Assembly (NCBI GenBank): GCA_013002375.1
Contig: JABDJW010000236.1
Coordinates: 1 to 17,131 of the forward strand
DNA: 17,131 nucleotides
Direction: 5' to 3'
Source of the DNA: Acidimicrobiales bacterium
GTDB lineage: Bacteria > Actinomycetota > Acidimicrobiia > Acidimicrobiales > SHLQ01
Part shown: positions 1 to 7,221 of the stretch, in pieces
How positions within the stretch are numbered: the first letter of the stretch is position 1
How the letters are laid out: the number at the start of each line of letters is the position of its first letter
Position numbers and translations under genes: made by a program
The notes under the pieces: generated by a model
The model's input: the letters and a program-made list of their open reading frames with translations, nothing else
What the model was told of the DNA's origin: nothing
The model's database searches: none

Positions 1-42
1 GCCTTCACCTCCGGTCGAACCAGGGCAATCCAGAGATCCGTA

Positions 43-1362
43 TTGCGGCCCGTCGACCGTCTGACCGAGGTGCGGGCGTTCGAGCCCCGGCCTCGGCGTC
101 GACCGACGGTGCTGCGGCGCCCGGCCCCTCTGCCGCGGTGGGTCGTCGCGGGCGTCGTCGCGGTGGTCTCGACCGCGTGTGCCGCCGGGATCGCGTTGAC
201 GCTGCTCGGGCCGGAGCCGTCAGCCGGTGAACGAGTGCTCGAGTACTACGACGATCTCGACTTCCGTCGTTACGAAGCGGCGTGGGCTCAGCTCGACCCT
301 CACAACAGACCGGAGCTCGATCGGTATCTGCTGATCCTGTCGGTGAACGACGGCCTGGTCGAGGGCTATGCCAAGCTCGAACAACTCACCATCGACGGGG
401 TCGAGATTCTCGGCGACATCGGGCGGGTGGACGTGACGCTCCACTACCTCACGTCGCTCGAGACGTACCGAGTCAGCCGTTCCCATGATGTCGTGCGCCG
501 CGATGGGCGGTGGTTTCTCGTCGCCGACCCGGTGGTCGAGTCCCTTCCGGCCAACCAGTTCCTGCGTCAGCAGACCGTCGACTACCTCGATCTCGGCCGG
601 CGCGATCAGACACGGGTCGAGGTGGACTACAACGAGATCCTGGATCGCCCGAACGTGAGTATTCTCGACTCCCGCTTGGTACGGACCGCGGCGCAATGGC
701 ACATCGTTGGACAGGTCACCAACATCGATGTCGACCCGGCCGACATCACGGTCGCCGGATGGCTCGAGGGCCCGGATGGCGAGCGCCTGGCAGCCTACGA
801 CGGTGGTCTGGCCACCGTCCACAAGGTACGACCGGGCGAGACGGTGCCATTTCGCATCGACTTCGAAGGCATCGCTGGCGCCGAGGACAATGCTGACCCC
901 TCGGCCGGCGACTTCGACCCCGAGTCGTTCACCCAGCTGCAGCTCGACCGACCCATCGCGGGATACGCCGTGTCGGCCAAGGCGCTGGTGACCGGTCGCG
1001 ATCTGGACCGCTTGGCCCTGTCCGAATTGCGCTGGGACGATGACGAGCTGGCCGGCACCGTCCACAACCCGCTCGTGGTCAGCGCCACCATCCCGATGCT
1101 GAGCGTGGCCCGGCTCGACTCGTCCGGCGAGGTGGCGTGGGTCGACGGGGTGGTCCTGCCGGACGGTATCCGGCCGCAGCGCAGCACGACTTTCAGTACT
1201 TCGCTCACGCCGCTGGCCGAGATCAGCACCGTCGAGGTCCCCGGTCGCCACTTAGACACCGCCGGCGGCCGCCCGGCCTTTGCCGCCGCTCCGACGTTCG
1301 AATCCGACGGTTCGGCGCTACGCATCGTCACCCGCACGTTCATCCGGGAGTTCCGGCCATGA
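43..1362 (+). CDS. Membrane-anchored exported protein with NTF2-like and FxLYD-like domains
   Basis: The protein has a basic cytoplasmic N-terminus (Arg-rich, residues 1-31), one hydrophobic segment at about residues 32-56, and a long acidic region that should lie outside the membrane. Residues about 62-165 look like an NTF2/SnoaL-type fold: helix-rich start, then beta strands ending in a DGRWFLV motif. Residues about 205-275 resemble an FxLYD-type beta-sandwich (SILDSRLVR, then a GQVTN strand). Residues 318-400 look like a second copy (ALSELRW, GTVHNPL). These assignments come from pattern recognition, and the biological role is unknown. The start is uncertain: TTG at 43 has no clear ribosome binding site, GTG at 70 is an alternative, and the frame is open to the window edge, so the true start may lie upstream. 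It overlaps the next gene by 4 bases (ATGA) and heads a three-gene exported cluster. GTAC-type lipobox logic does not apply because the STAC before Cys46 is atypical. Confidence 0.82.
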   Translation: MRPVDRLTEVRAFEPRPRRRPTVLRRPAPLPRWVVAGVVAVVSTACAAGIALTLLGPEPSAGERVLEYYDDLDFRRYEAAWAQLDPHNRPELDRYLLILSVNDGLVEGYAKLEQLTIDGVEILGDIGRVDVTLHYLTSLETYRVSRSHDVVRRDGRWFLVADPVVESLPANQFLRQQTVDYLDLGRRDQTRVEVDYNEILDRPNVSILDSRLVRTAAQWHIVGQVTNIDVDPADITVAGWLEGPDGERLAAYDGGLATVHKVRPGETVPFRIDFEGIAGAEDNADPSAGDFDPESFTQLQLDRPIAGYAVSAKALVTGRDLDRLALSELRWDDDELAGTVHNPLVVSATIPMLSVARLDSSGEVAWVDGVVLPDGIRPQRSTTFSTSLTPLAEISTVEVPGRHLDTAGGRPAFAAAPTFESDGSALRIVTRTFIREFRP

Positions 1363-2576
1363 CCGCGCTTCGCTGGTTGCTCGCTTCGGTCCTGGTGATC
1401 GTGATCGCCATTGTCGTCCTGGTCGGCGTCGACCGTCGGCGGACTACGGCGCCGCTCCCGTCGTCGGCGACCGTGATCGAACTCTCCGGACCCGTCGAGT
1501 CCGTGGCTGGTGAGCCGATCTCGATGACCCTTCGCACGTCCGAAACCGTGAGCGTGGCGGTGCTGTCGGTACGGTCCGGTCCGAGTCTGCACACGCTGAC
1601 GGTGCCTGTCACCGAAGGTCGGGGCGTGGCGCCATTGCCGACGGCCGCAGTGGCAACCGCAGGGCGACTCACCGTGATGACCGCATCGGGCATCGTTCAC
1701 GAGATCGACATCGCGCCGGCCGAGATCGTCGCCCCGATCAACCCGCTGGTCGGCCCTCACTCGATCGTCGCCGATGGCGCCGATCGAACCCTCGCCATCG
1801 TGCTGCCTCGCGACCGTTTCGGCAACGCGGTCGCCGACGGCACGGTTGTGAACTTTCGTCGCGACCGGTTGAGCGACAGTGTTCCGCTGGATACGGCAGC
1901 GACCGAGACGGCCGGCGGTATCGCCTGGCAGTTCTTCACCGCCGGAACCGAAGCGGGAACGTCCGACGTTTGGGCGTCGGCAGCAGGCCAGGACGGTCCG
2001 GTCGTTTCCTTCGAAGAAGTCCCGGGTCGGGCGGCCGCCGTCGACGTCCGGCCACTGGCAGCTACACCGACCGCCGACGGGAGGTCGGTGGTCAGCATCT
2101 CGACCGAACCGATTGCCGATGCATTCGGCAACCTGGTGCTCGACGGCACCGAAGGCCACTTCCGTATCGGGTCCGCGGCCGGTGTGAGCATGGTTCCGGG
2201 CGTCGTGGTTTCGGGCCGGCTCAGGGCCGAATGGACCGTGCCGGCCCAGCCCGGACGGGTGTCGCTGGTGGCCGAGGTGCACGGTCGAACCAGCTCGATC
2301 GAGTGGGTCTGGTTCGCTACTGCCGTCGCCGACGTACCAACGTCGGTTCGCGCACACCCCGATGGTGTCGAGGTACGAATCGGGCCGGTCCGCAATGCCG
2401 ACGGAGCCTTCGTCGCCGACGGGACGACCGTTGAGATCGGAGCGCGGAAGGTGGCCCTGCACGACGGGGTCGCGCAGCTGGTTCTCACCGGTGACCAACC
2501 CGAAACCCTGGCCGTGCGGGTGCTCGGCTTCGAGCAACACATCGATGTGGGCAAGGAGCGCGTCCATGATCGCTGA
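1359..2576 (+). CDS. Membrane-anchored protein with invasin-type (Big-1-like) Ig repeats
   Basis: A 405-residue protein with one N-terminal membrane segment (about residues 5-24) followed by an all-beta exported region. Three related motifs are visible: DRFGNAVADGT at 152-162, DAFGNLVLDGT at 254-264 and NADGAFVADGT at 346-356. The D-x-x-GN-x-V-x-DGT pattern is typical of bacterial Ig-like group 1 domains of invasin/intimin proteins, so the protein probably forms a short rod of two or three Ig domains beyond the membrane. The frame is open further upstream, but ATG at 1359 was chosen because GGGAG at 1346-1350 precedes it and it overlaps the previous stop as ATGA, implying translational coupling. 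It overlaps the next gene by 11 bases. The family match is moderately sure; the ligand or partner is unknown. Confidence 0.85.
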   Translation: MTALRWLLASVLVIVIAIVVLVGVDRRRTTAPLPSSATVIELSGPVESVAGEPISMTLRTSETVSVAVLSVRSGPSLHTLTVPVTEGRGVAPLPTAAVATAGRLTVMTASGIVHEIDIAPAEIVAPINPLVGPHSIVADGADRTLAIVLPRDRFGNAVADGTVVNFRRDRLSDSVPLDTAATETAGGIAWQFFTAGTEAGTSDVWASAAGQDGPVVSFEEVPGRAAAVDVRPLAATPTADGRSVVSISTEPIADAFGNLVLDGTEGHFRIGSAAGVSMVPGVVVSGRLRAEWTVPAQPGRVSLVAEVHGRTSSIEWVWFATAVADVPTSVRAHPDGVEVRIGPVRNADGAFVADGTTVEIGARKVALHDGVAQLVLTGDQPETLAVRVLGFEQHIDVGKERVHDR

Positions 2577-3168
2577 CCGGATGCGGAGCACTGTTCTGTT
2601 CGGCGCCGCCGTCGCCGTGGGGCTCGCCGTCGTCGCCATCTTCGTAGCGGTGGCGGGGGTCCTCGTCGGTGCCACGACCGGCGCCGACCCGGCCGATGCG
2701 TTCCGGCCCGCGCCGATCGTTCCGGCCGATATCGACGAGTACGTGCTCTGGTTGGACGAGCGCGACGAACTCCTGCGACCGGTCGAACCGCTGACGCGAG
2801 ATGCCGTGGCGAGCGCCTGGGTCCGAGCCGATGCCGCCGCCCGCTACGCCCTCGAGTACAGGGACACCCGGCCGCTCCAAACCTGGTTCACCGAGGGGGC
2901 GCTCGAGCGGGCTGAGGCGCTGTTGTCCGAACCAACCGCCGACACCGGCTGGTCGTGGTCAGGGCACGAACTGCGGGCCGTGTTCTACAGCGTCGACGGC
3001 CGAATCATGGGCGTCGAGGCGATCTCGACCGGCTGGATCCACACCGACGGTGCGGTACTGCCGGTCCGGGAGGCGCGCCGAGCGGTGCTCGTCTTGACCG
3101 ACGGCAACTGGCGAATCCAGCGCGACGAAGTCATCGAGACCGCGGTCGGCAACTCGACGGTTTCTTGA
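2566..3168 (+). CDS. Membrane-anchored exported protein, function unknown
   Basis: A 200-residue protein with one N-terminal membrane segment (about residues 8-37) and a soluble extracytoplasmic part. The soluble part has a helical stretch (ARYALEYRDTRPLQTWF, about residues 90-110) and then beta strands ending in VLVLTDGNWRIQRDEV, a layout seen in small NTF2-like or IMS-like alpha+beta domains. I cannot assign a family. ATG 2566 was chosen over the longer open frame because a good Shine-Dalgarno, AAGGAG at 2553-2558, lies 7 bases ahead, and because it overlaps the end of the preceding gene. Position and architecture suggest it forms an envelope complex with the two upstream anchored proteins. 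It is the last gene of that cluster; 40 bases separate it from the glycosyltransferase. Confidence 0.83.
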   Translation: MIADRMRSTVLFGAAVAVGLAVVAIFVAVAGVLVGATTGADPADAFRPAPIVPADIDEYVLWLDERDELLRPVEPLTRDAVASAWVRADAAARYALEYRDTRPLQTWFTEGALERAEALLSEPTADTGWSWSGHELRAVFYSVDGRIMGVEAISTGWIHTDGAVLPVREARRAVLVLTDGNWRIQRDEVIETAVGNSTVS

Positions 3169-3201
3169 GACTCGCTTCCGTATCGCTTGATCTTCGATCC
3201 G

Positions 3202-3207
3202 TACGTT
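3202..3207 (+). promoter_or_regulatory. Possible -10 element (TACGTT) for a leaderless glycosyltransferase transcript
   Basis: TACGTT fits the actinobacterial TAnnnT -10 pattern and ends 7 bases before the second in-frame ATG of the glycosyltransferase (3215). That is the spacing expected when transcription begins at the start codon. There is no ribosome binding site ahead of either ATG and no convincing -35. Prediction only. Confidence 0.3.
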
Positions 3208-3208
3208 C

Positions 3209-5155
3209 ATGACCATGAGCTTCCACGACTTCTCCACCTGGCGCCGCGAGCCGGTCTCCCTGGCCCCGCAGCTGTCCGTTGTCATCCCGGCCTTCAACGA
3301 GGAACGGCGTATCGTGCCGACCATCGGAGCGATTGCCGCCTACTTGTCCGAGGAGAACCACCAGTTCGAGATCATCGTTTCCGACGACGGCAGTACCGAC
3401 GACACGGTGGCCCGAGTGCGGAGCCTCGAGCTTCGTAACGTGCGGGTGGTTGGCCCGGGCTACAACCGCGGGAAGGGTGCAGCGGTTCGCACCGGCGTCG
3501 AGGAAGCGCGCGGCGACTACGTGCTGATCACCGACGCCGACTTGTCGACGCCGATCCAGGAGATTGCCCCGATGTTGGCCCACGCCGAGAACGGCGTTCC
3601 GGTCGTGATCGGCTCACGAGCAGCGGACGGCGCGACCGAAATGCATCGAAGTGGATTGCGCCGGCTGCTCAGCGCGGGCCTCCGGTCGCTGACCACCGTC
3701 GCGCTCGGTTTGCCGATCGCCGACACCCAATGCGGTTTCAAACTTCTGCGCCGCGATGTCGCTCATGAGTTGTTCGCAATGCAGCAGATCGAAGGATTCT
3801 CGTTCGATCTGGAGTTGTTGTGGTTGGCCCGCGGGGCGTCGTACCAAATCACCGAGGTTCCGGTGCGATGGTACGACGCCCCTGGGTCGAAAGTGCAGCC
3901 GCTCAAGACCACGCTCGCGTTCATTCGCGATCTGGCCACGATTCGGCTTCGCCACCGCCGACCCCGGCGCCGACCCAACCGACAGGCGATGCACGTCGGT
4001 GTGGTCACGGCCCTGCCGCCGTCGCGAACCACCTTGAACGAGTATGGGCACCATCTGGTGCATCGCTTCGCCGGCAAGGAATCGGTGGCCGGCGTCGTGG
4101 CGTTCGTCGAGAGCGAACCGACACCGGCCGAGTTCCCGATCGCCACCGCTGCGCCGGTCACGATCGTGCCCTCGTGGCGGTTCAATTCCGTCGCCAACCC
4201 GCTGCGGTTGCTACGGGCGGTGCGGCGGGAACGACCCGATGTCGTGTTCTTCAACCTGCACTTCACCTCGTTCGGTTCGAACCCGATTGCGGCAGCGACC
4301 GGCCTCTTCACCCCCCTCGTCCTGCGGTTGTTCGGATTCCGCACCGTCGTGCTCCTCCACAACCTCGTCGACACGGTCGACCTGGCCGACGCCGGGCACT
4401 CCCGAAACAAGGTGGTCGACCGGGTGGTCATCGGTATCGCTCGGTTGATGACGCGAGTCGTGTTGCGGGCTGATCTGGTGGCGACAACCACCCCGACGGC
4501 GGTCGACATACTGCGCGATCGCTACGGCGGCGAGAACGTCTACCTCGCGCCGCATGGCACGTTCGAGATCGAGGACGACCCGGTTGGCCCAGGAGCCATC
4601 GGGCCGCGACGGATTCTGGCCTTCGGCAAGTTCGGAACCTACAAGCGCTTGGAGGTCCTCCTCGATGCCTTTGCCGAGCTCCCGGCCGAACTGGCCGACG
4701 TCGAGCTGGTCATCGCCGGATCCGACAGCCCCAACGCGTCCGGCTACATGGCCGCCATGGCCGAGCGGGCCGGTGACCTCGCCGGCGTCACCTTCACCGG
4801 CTATGTCGAAGAGAACGAGGTGCCCGACCTCTTTCGGTCGGCCGACGTGGTGGCTTTCCCCTACGAATCGACCACGGGCAGTTCGGGCCCGCTGCATCAG
4901 GCCGGTACCTACGGGTGTGCGGCGGTCGTGCCTCGCATCGGCGACTTCCTCGATGTCCTGGACGAGGAGGGGTATGCGGCCGAACCGTTCGAGGCCGGCG
5001 ACGCGAACAGTCTGGCCGTGGCACTCGGGCGAGTCCTCGGGGACCGCGCCTACCGCGACGAACTCGGGGAGCAGAATCGGGTTGCGGCGCAGGCCCTGCC
5101 ACTCGACGACGTGGTCGACTGGCACCTGCTCCACTTCGAGGAGCTGCTGGCATAG
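3209..5155 (+). CDS. Fused GT2-GT4 glycosyltransferase
   Basis: A 648-residue protein made of two glycosyltransferases. Residues about 20-250 are a GT2 (GT-A fold) domain of the dolichyl/polyprenyl-phosphate sugar transferase type: VVIPAFNEE at 24-32, SDDGSTDD at 58-65, NRGKGAAVRTG at 86-96, the metal-binding TDADLSTP at 108-115 and a DTQCGFKLL motif at 172-180. Residues 261-648 are a GT-B/GT4 domain that begins like a free-standing protein (MHVGVVTALPPS). It has HG-T around 449-451, a GKFGTYKRLEVLLDAF donor-site motif at 473-488 and a PYESTTGSSGPLHQAG region at 551-566 in place of the usual E-x7-E loop. The likely role is to load sugar on a lipid carrier and extend a glycan at the membrane. 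No transmembrane segment is evident. ATG 3215 is an alternative, possibly leaderless, start. It is probably its own transcription unit, because a terminator follows directly. Confidence 0.9.
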   Translation: MTMSFHDFSTWRREPVSLAPQLSVVIPAFNEERRIVPTIGAIAAYLSEENHQFEIIVSDDGSTDDTVARVRSLELRNVRVVGPGYNRGKGAAVRTGVEEARGDYVLITDADLSTPIQEIAPMLAHAENGVPVVIGSRAADGATEMHRSGLRRLLSAGLRSLTTVALGLPIADTQCGFKLLRRDVAHELFAMQQIEGFSFDLELLWLARGASYQITEVPVRWYDAPGSKVQPLKTTLAFIRDLATIRLRHRRPRRRPNRQAMHVGVVTALPPSRTTLNEYGHHLVHRFAGKESVAGVVAFVESEPTPAEFPIATAAPVTIVPSWRFNSVANPLRLLRAVRRERPDVVFFNLHFTSFGSNPIAAATGLFTPLVLRLFGFRTVVLLHNLVDTVDLADAGHSRNKVVDRVVIGIARLMTRVVLRADLVATTTPTAVDILRDRYGGENVYLAPHGTFEIEDDPVGPGAIGPRRILAFGKFGTYKRLEVLLDAFAELPAELADVELVIAGSDSPNASGYMAAMAERAGDLAGVTFTGYVEENEVPDLFRSADVVAFPYESTTGSSGPLHQAGTYGCAAVVPRIGDFLDVLDEEGYAAEPFEAGDANSLAVALGRVLGDRAYRDELGEQNRVAAQALPLDDVVDWHLLHFEELLA

Positions 5156-5185
5156 GGTTCGACTCCGAACGCCGGCACCCCTTGG

Positions 5186-5223
5186 ACCGACACCCCGCAG
5201 CTGCGGGGTGTCGGTTCGTTTTT
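5186..5223 (+). terminator. Rho-independent terminator built on a perfect 30-base palindrome
   Basis: Positions 5186-5215 are a perfect inverted repeat centred between 5200 and 5201: the left half ends in ACCCCGCAG and the right half starts CTGCGGGGT. It is followed by TCG and a run of five T at 5219-5223. It lies 31 bases after the glycosyltransferase stop. There is no T-run on the opposite strand, so it should act only on rightward transcription and insulate the downstream signalling operon. Confidence 0.85.
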
Positions 5224-5262
5224 GGCCTTGCGCGCACGCATCGGCCGTCTGCTGGAGGTGTC

Positions 5263-5304
5263 GTTCTTGAGCAGTTCTTGAGACGAGCGGGATCGGGACT
5301 TGAG
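5263..5304 (+). promoter_or_regulatory. Candidate operator: three phased CTTGAG direct repeats
   Basis: CTTGAG occurs at 5266-5271, 5277-5282 and 5299-5304, that is 11 and then 22 bases apart, so all three sit on the same face of the helix. The first two share a longer GTTCTTGAG unit (5263-5271 and 5274-5282). Tandem direct repeats with an 11-bp period are the usual target form of OmpR/PhoB-family regulators, and one such regulator (10129-10872) lies next to the operon this region precedes. That link is inference. Confidence 0.45.
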
Positions 5305-5310
5305 GCTCGG

Positions 5311-5328
5311 CGGTCACCGTGATGACCG
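5311..5328. repeat. Inverted repeat CGGTCA-N6-TGACCG upstream of the signalling operon
   Basis: CGGTCA at 5311-5316 is mirrored by TGACCG at 5323-5328 with a 6-base spacer. It lies 36 bases before the first start codon. It could be a dimer binding site for a regulator or a weak hairpin in the leader RNA; the sequence does not decide which. Confidence 0.4.
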
Positions 5329-5363
5329 TTCCGCTCAACCGAGCCCTACCCACGGAGTAACCA

Positions 5364-5714
5364 ATGGCTGTAATCATGCGGCAATCCAACCCGACCGACG
5401 TCGAGCCGCTCGCCTTCATCGATCGCCGGGCCAGGGTGGCCGTCGCGCTGCCGGCCCGCTTCGATGTCCACCACCTCGATGCCGTGCCGCAACCGGCGCC
5501 GCACGATGTGGTCATTGATGCCTCGGCCGTCGAGTTTGCCGACGAAGCGGCTCTCGCCTCGTTGGTCGAGCTGCGAATCTGGTCGCTGCGCCTCGGCGGC
5601 GAGCTTCGATTGGTCAACCCCAGTACGGCCTTCCTGGCCATCGTGGAACTGACCGGTGACCGCGATCTGCTGCTCACGGGGCCGATGACGACCGACGAAC
5701 GGATGGTGGCCTGA
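5364..5714 (+). CDS. Small STAS-domain protein lacking the phospho-acceptor serine
   Basis: A 116-residue protein with the STAS (anti-sigma factor antagonist) pattern: a beta strand VVIDASAVEF, then an alternating helix/strand LASLVELRIWSLRLGGELRLVNPSTAF and a C-terminal ELTGDRDLL. In SpoIIAA-like proteins the loop after this strand reads DSSG or DSTG and its Ser is phosphorylated by the anti-sigma kinase. Here it reads D60-E61-A62-A63, so no phosphorylatable residue is present and Glu sits at the Ser position. It may be a constitutively phosphomimetic or purely structural partner. The start is set by GGAG at 5354-5357, 6 bases before ATG. It is the first gene of the operon and overlaps the second STAS gene by one base (TGATG). 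Confidence 0.82.
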   Translation: MAVIMRQSNPTDVEPLAFIDRRARVAVALPARFDVHHLDAVPQPAPHDVVIDASAVEFADEAALASLVELRIWSLRLGGELRLVNPSTAFLAIVELTGDRDLLLTGPMTTDERMVA

Positions 5715-5983
5715 TGTCGATCGTCGAAGTCTCCGGCGATCTCTCGCCGCGGCGGGCCCGAGCGCTCGCCGCCGAACTCGAGGAGCTGTGTGCCAAGCCT
5801 CGAGCCAACGTTCGAATCGATCTTCGATCGGTGCGGCTGCTGCATCTTGCCGGGGTCAATGTGATCATCCAAGCGATGGTGCAGGCTCGCCGCGGCGGGG
5901 GAGAGGTGACCGTCGCACTTCCGCTGCAGCCCGAAGCGCGACGTCCCTTCGAGTTGGCCGGCGTCGTGTCGGCGGTGGCCTAG
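5714..5983 (+). CDS. Second small STAS-like protein, also lacking the phospho-acceptor
   Basis: An 89-residue protein, about the minimal size of a STAS domain. It starts with a SIVEVSGDLS strand, has a helix with an Arg/Glu-rich face (residues 12-26), then VRIDLRSVRLLHLAGVNVIIQAMVQARRGGGEVTV in the place where STAS proteins have D-L-S-x-V-x-x-x-D-S-S-G. The loop here reads H44-L45-A46-G47: the Gly is kept but both the Asp and the Ser are lost. It therefore cannot be switched by the classic SpoIIAB/RsbW type of phosphorylation. It starts at the A of the previous stop (TGATG) and should be translated in a fixed ratio with the first STAS protein, which suggests a heterodimer. The flippase gene starts 2 bases after its stop. 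Confidence 0.75.
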   Translation: MSIVEVSGDLSPRRARALAAELEELCAKPRANVRIDLRSVRLLHLAGVNVIIQAMVQARRGGGEVTVALPLQPEARRPFELAGVVSAVA

Positions 5984-5985
5984 TC

Positions 5986-7221
5986 ATGCGGCCGACTGAT
6001 CGCCGAGACGCCGTCGTCTTGACCGTCGCGATGTTGGCGGCCAGTGCCGGCAACTACGTGTTGAACAGCGCGCTCGGTCGGTTGCTGCCCGCCGCCGAGT
6101 TCGGTGAGGCGGCGCTGTTGGTCTCTCTGGTGCTGTTCTCGGCAGTGGTGAGCACTGCGCTGCAGCTGGGTGCATCGCACGCGGCCGCCGACGGTGATGA
6201 TCTCCCGGCCCGAGTCGTACGGACCTCGACTCGGGCCGGGCTTTTCGGAGCGGCACCGTTCGTCATGGTGGCGCCGCTCGTGGCTCCCTGGTTGCACGTC
6301 TCGACAGTGGCGCTCGTGATCGTCGGATTCGGGTGGCCTCTGCACGCCCGGCTCGCCGTCGAGCGGGGACTTCTGCAGGGGTTCGATCGCGCCGGTCGAG
6401 CGTCGGCCACCTTCGTCGTCGAGTTCGTGTTCCGCCTCGTCGCCACCTTGGTTTTCGTGTTGGCCGGGTGGGGGGTAATCGGTGTGGCGCTTGGCCTCAA
6501 CGTCGGCTTTGCCGGCGGTCTCATTGTGACGGGGCTGACTTCACCCGGTCGATTCGCTCCGATCGCTGGGGGTCGCGGCGATCGGCCGGCAACGGCCCGG
6601 TTTCTGATGCTGACCGCGGCGACTGCGGTGGTGAGCTACGCCGACATCGTGATCGCCAAGGTCGTGCTGGAACCGGAAGCAGCCGGTCGCTATGCCGCCG
6701 TTGCGCTGATCGGTCGGGCTACTGCCGTGGTGGCTCTTTCGATGCAGCAGATCGTCGTGCCCCTGGTGCGGCGATCGGGGCGCGAAGCCCACGCTCGGAT
6801 GTTGGCCTGGACGGCGGGCGTGACCGGTGCACTCGCCGCGTCGGCCTTCCTGGTGGCCACGATTGCCGACGAGCTGATCATTCGCTTGGCCTTCGGATCG
6901 TCGTATGTGTCGATCGCGAGCATCTTGGGGCCCTACACGTTTGCGACCGGATGTTTTGCCGTGGTCACGGTCGTCGTCAGCGCCGATCTGGCCGCTGGTC
7001 GACTGCGCTCGCTGGGCGTCGTGATGGCCGGAGCGGTGGCTCAAACGGTCGTCTTGAGTTCGTTCGCCTCGACCGCGACCGGGATGGTCACCGGCCAGGT
7101 CGTCGTGATGACCGCCCTGCTCTTCGCCCTGGCGGTCGTTCGCCACGATCGGGTCGTCGTGTCTCTCACTTGGAAGTCTCGTGTTCGTGCCGATAGGGCC
7201 CCCATGGGAGTCCGCTCGTGA
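5986..7221 (+). CDS. MOP-superfamily polysaccharide flippase-like membrane protein
   Basis: A 411-residue integral membrane protein with roughly ten to twelve hydrophobic segments. Features of the polysaccharide transporter (Wzx/PST, MATE-like) group are visible: an N-terminal Gly/Asn membrane helix, LGRLLPAAEFGEAALL after the first helix (about residues 30-45), a central ERGLLQGFDRAGRASA loop (127-140) and VSYADIVIAKVVLEPEAAGRYAAVALIGR (216-244), which matches the start of the second half of such transporters. The likely role is to flip a lipid-linked oligosaccharide or lipid across the inner membrane. Length is at the short end for Wzx. ATG 5986 follows the second STAS stop by 2 bases; a longer in-frame extension overlapping that gene is unlikely. 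The stop overlaps the kinase start as GTGA, so transporter and signalling genes share one transcript. Confidence 0.85.
   Translation: MRPTDRRDAVVLTVAMLAASAGNYVLNSALGRLLPAAEFGEAALLVSLVLFSAVVSTALQLGASHAAADGDDLPARVVRTSTRAGLFGAAPFVMVAPLVAPWLHVSTVALVIVGFGWPLHARLAVERGLLQGFDRAGRASATFVVEFVFRLVATLVFVLAGWGVIGVALGLNVGFAGGLIVTGLTSPGRFAPIAGGRGDRPATARFLMLTAATAVVSYADIVIAKVVLEPEAAGRYAAVALIGRATAVVALSMQQIVVPLVRRSGREAHARMLAWTAGVTGALAASAFLVATIADELIIRLAFGSSYVSIASILGPYTFATGCFAVVTVVVSADLAAGRLRSLGVVMAGAVAQTVVLSSFASTATGMVTGQVVVMTALLFALAVVRHDRVVVSLTWKSRVRADRAPMGVRS

Noticed and set aside
1..64. Tail of an upstream gene overlapping the first exported-protein gene
   Set aside because: A second frame is open from the edge to a stop at 62-64 and a third to about 228, but 20-70 codons without motifs cannot be told from chance.
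160..185. Lipoprotein signal at the STAC motif of the first exported protein
   Set aside because: Position -3 is Ser rather than Leu/Val/Ile, and the Cys lies in the middle of the hydrophobic helix; a plain membrane anchor fits better.
795..2675. Long minus-strand frame opposite the exported-protein cluster
   Set aside because: Antisense shadow of two well-supported genes in GC-rich DNA; low-complexity composition, no ribosome binding site and no recognisable motif.
3164..3169. CTTGAG upstream of the glycosyltransferase as another regulator site
   Set aside because: It is a single copy without an 11-base partner; single copies also occur inside genes (for example near 7053 and 11519), so chance explains it.
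4211..5872. Minus-strand frame across the glycosyltransferase, terminator and STAS genes
   Set aside because: It crosses a strong terminator and two independent genes; no motif supports it.
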